The notes under the pieces were generated by a model. The model searched no databases. It was not told where the DNA came from and worked only from the letters and a program-made list of their open reading frames with translations. 64,000 nt of DNA from Acidovorax radicis N35 (lineage in GTDB: Bacteria > Pseudomonadota > Gammaproteobacteria > Burkholderiales > Burkholderiaceae_C), in contig NZ_AFBG01000016.1 in assembly GCF_000204195.1 (NCBI RefSeq), forward strand, positions 62,001-126,000. The letters are read 5' to 3'. Positions 61,888 to 64,000 of the stretch are shown here, piece after piece; position 1 is the first letter of the stretch; the number at the start of each line of letters is the position of its first letter. Made by a program: the position numbers and the translations under genes.

Positions 61888-64000
61888 CTATCGCTGGCAA
61901 CTGCAGTTTTCTGGGGAGTGAGCCTGTTCCAGCGCCTGTGCAATGATGGTCCAATCGTAGAAGCCTTCGAAGACCACTGCGCCCGTAGCAGCAGCTCCAG
62001 CGGCCATACCTGCGCCTGTTCTTCCCCACTCACGAAGAGCTCTGCTGCCGACACGGCCAGACCATCTGCTTAGCTGACTTGTGTAAGGGTTAAGTTGAGA
62101 TTTCGGAACCCCAAGCCCACGAAGCTCACCCGGGGTTTTTGGCATCGTGCCGACTGCGAAGTCAGCACTAAGCGTCGCCAGAACAACGTACAAGTCAAGC
62201 CTGTTTTCCCGGATGTAATCTGCAAATTTGTCAAAGCTAAAACAGCGGGAGACGGGAGGGGTCATCCATTTGATTGCCCCCGAATTGGCTAGTCCCAGTG
62301 GGTCTGCGTAAATCAACGGATTTGCATCTACATAGGCAAACCGATTCCACCCCCCATCCAACCCAATAGGATCGGCTTGGGTATACCGCCCCGTGCTCGG
62401 CGCGTACGTGCGGAAGTAGTTGTAGTGCAGCTTCGTCTCTTTGTCGAAGTACTGCCCCGGATACCGCAGGTTGAACGTGACTTCCGGGATGCTGGTGGCG
62501 CCCGTGGTCGGTGTGGTGGTCTCGCTGGTGAATCGCTTGGCCCCGATGGTGGGCTGTTCGTCTCCAAACGCACTGTACGCCCATTGCCATGCCACCTGGC
62601 CGTCGGGCTGGGTGAGTTTGCGGGGGGTGTTCAGGTGGTCGCTGTGGACGGCGTAGGCGGTTCCCTTGATCACTGCCGCTATCGGCATAGGGCCGCTGGC
62701 GGTGGGCAGGTAGAGGTATTGCGCGGTGCCTGAGCTGTTGGTGCCGCCCGAGCCGTATTCGCCCAGCAGGCTGCCGTCTTCTGCATACACGTAGCTGTAG
62801 CCCAGTTTCTCGGCATCGCTGGTGCTGGGGCTCCAGAGCTTGCTCCAGAAGTTCAGGAGCTGCTGGATGAGGCCGGGTTGTTCTGCACCGGGGTGGTCGC
62901 TTTCTTCGTCGTCGGCCAGCAGGTTGTTCAGGTTCTTGTTGCTGCCTTGCTTGGCTGCGCTGCTGTACAGCGGCTCGGTCTTGAACACGCGCTGGCCCAG
63001 GGCGTTGTGGGCGTATTTCGTGGTGGGGGCGTCTTCACCTTCTCCGGTGCTGGCGCTCTCCAGGCGGCCTTCGCTGTCGTAGCGGTAGGTGGTCAGGCCG
63101 TCGCCCAGCAGGTCGCCTGCGCTGTTGTATTGGTAGGTGACGCTGGTGTTGGCGGTGTTGCTGCCTTCCGTGGTGGTTTGCGTAAAGCCCAGCAGGCGGT
63201 TGTGGCTGGCGTCGCCGCCGTAGGTGCGGCTGGTGCTGGTGGCGGCCACGTCGCGGGTGCTGGCCGTGCGGTTGCCGTTGGCGTCGTACTGGAAGGTGGC
63301 GGTGTCCACGGGGGCGTTGGTCGCCGTGTTCTTGGTGAAGCCGGTGATGCGGCCTGCCGGGCTGTATTGCACCGTCCAGGTGCTGGTGACCTGGCTGATG
63401 GTGCTGGCCTGGGGGTTGGTGCTGGTCGGGCGCCAGAGTTTTTGCGTGAGGGTCTGGATGCGCCCTGCCGTGTCGTACTGGTAGCTGCTGAAGTCGGTGG
63501 CGGTGAGCTGGCCTGCGGTGTTGTAGCTGCGGGTGGCGGGGATGGCGGCCATGCCACCGGGCAGGCTCCAGCTCCAGCCGGTGGGCTGGCCCAGGGGGTT
63601 CCAGGTGATGCCGGTGACCAGCGGTTGGCCCGCCCAGGTCAGGCCGGTGATCTGGCCGGTGGTGTTGTAGACGTTTTGCAGCACCTGCCCGCCGGGGTAG
63701 CTGGTGCTGGCCAGCAGGCCCTGGGCGTTGTAGGCGTAGCTGACGCTGCGGGTGTCGCCGTTGATCAGGGCCTGGGTTTTGGTGGTGATGCGGCCGTGGG
63801 TGTCGCGCTGGTAGGTGGTGGTGCCGCTGGCGTCCACGATCTCGCCCAGGAACCCTTTACCCGTGGCCGTGAGGTCGTAGCGCAGGCTGGTGATGCGCCC
63901 GCCCGCATGGGTGATGAGGGTGGGCCGCCCGAGCAGGTCGCGTTCGATGGTGGTGGCCTGGCCCAGGGCGTCGGTGATGGTGCTGGGCAGGCCCAGGGCG
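61888..64000 (-). CDS. Rhs/YD-repeat protein, N-terminus beyond window, with variable C-terminal tip
   Basis: At least 703 residues; the frame is open to the window end. YD repeats throughout (YQYNSAGDLLGDGLTTYRYDSEGRLES, LTATDFSSYQYDTAGRIQTL), then the conserved core end YAVHSDHLNTPRKLTQPDG, LHYNYFRTYAPSTGRYTQAD, PIGLDGGWNRFAYVDANPLI, DPLGL. The last 115 or so residues after DPLGL are the variable tip, including a Gly/Ala-rich segment (GMAAGAAATGAVVFEGF). Rhs proteins form cocoons that deliver the tip, usually by type VI secretion. Tip activity unknown. GC falls sharply in the tip. Confidence 0.92.
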   Translation of the reverse strand, partial: ALGLPSTITDALGQATTIERDLLGRPTLITHAGGRITSLRYDLTATGKGFLGEIVDASGTTTYQRDTHGRITTKTQALINGDTRSVSYAYNAQGLLASTSYPGGQVLQNVYNTTGQITGLTWAGQPLVTGITWNPLGQPTGWSWSLPGGMAAIPATRSYNTAGQLTATDFSSYQYDTAGRIQTLTQKLWRPTSTNPQASTISQVTSTWTVQYSPAGRITGFTKNTATNAPVDTATFQYDANGNRTASTRDVAATSTSRTYGGDASHNRLLGFTQTTTEGSNTANTSVTYQYNSAGDLLGDGLTTYRYDSEGRLESASTGEGEDAPTTKYAHNALGQRVFKTEPLYSSAAKQGSNKNLNNLLADDEESDHPGAEQPGLIQQLLNFWSKLWSPSTSDAEKLGYSYVYAEDGSLLGEYGSGGTNSSGTAQYLYLPTASGPMPIAAVIKGTAYAVHSDHLNTPRKLTQPDGQVAWQWAYSAFGDEQPTIGAKRFTSETTTPTTGATSIPEVTFNLRYPGQYFDKETKLHYNYFRTYAPSTGRYTQADPIGLDGGWNRFAYVDANPLIYADPLGLANSGAIKWMTPPVSRCFSFDKFADYIRENRLDLYVVLATLSADFAVGTMPKTPGELRGLGVPKSQLNPYTSQLSRWSGRVGSRALREWGRTGAGMAAGAAATGAVVFEGFYDWTIIAQALEQAHSPENCSCQR

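Overview
The window looks like chromosomal DNA of a Comamonadaceae betaproteobacterium, most likely Acidovorax or a close relative. The inference rests on high GC, a form II cox cluster, several TRAP transporters, FlhDC, and several families of short palindromic repeats that I associate with this family. No rRNA or tRNA gene was found.

Layout. (1) 1-8870, minus: a hexuronate operon with a FadR-type GntR regulator, zinc dehydrogenase, TRAP transporter DctPQM, UxaA, ManD and a UxuB-like reductase cut by the window edge. (2) 9296-14139, plus: mixed single genes (MBL hydrolase, histidine phosphatase, transglutaminase, a small basic protein, GST, LMW-PTP). (3) 14147-22352, minus: a cox-type molybdenum hydroxylase operon (coxS-L-M, MoxR ATPase, CoxE, CoxG, XdhC), with a divergent GAF/Fis-HTH regulator. 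(4) 23804-26585: a ModE-type regulator and a MerR regulator, divergent from a three-gene unit (DUF2938, flavodoxin, DUF2798) with a textbook 19-bp-spacer MerR promoter. (5) 26661-33244, plus: a GGDEF protein, modABC with a near-perfect ModE box, and an EAL protein. (6) 33248-36966, plus: a saccharopine-dehydrogenase-like protein, two small membrane proteins and a UbiB-like kinase. (7) 37098-40640: tungstate transporter tupBCA with a divergent HTH/periplasmic-binding-fold regulator. (8) 40974-46733: TakP-like TRAP genes, with dctQM on plus and two tandem binding-protein paralogues on minus. (9) 47062-50238, minus: xseB-ispA-dxs. (10) 50516-53716, plus: Rieske oxygenase, EamA exporter, rhodanese. 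(11) 54157-58200: flhDC, a FlgO-like lipoprotein pair, an AI-2E family permease. (12) 58511-64000, minus: an Rhs locus with displaced toxin tips and candidate immunity genes, interrupted by a REP-associated tyrosine transposase flanked by perfect inverted repeats.

Metal supply is one theme: a molybdenum enzyme, ModE, ModABC and TupABC lie within about 26 kb. Another is short repeats reshaping genes: one palindromic repeat encodes much of the TupA signal peptide, another encodes about 27 extra residues in the MoxR ATPase, and copies abut the dxs and moxR start codons. A GGG-N4-CCC motif precedes every TRAP transcription unit here and the cox operon. The most accessory and least understood part is the Rhs tail, with three different toxin/immunity candidates in about 3.5 kb.
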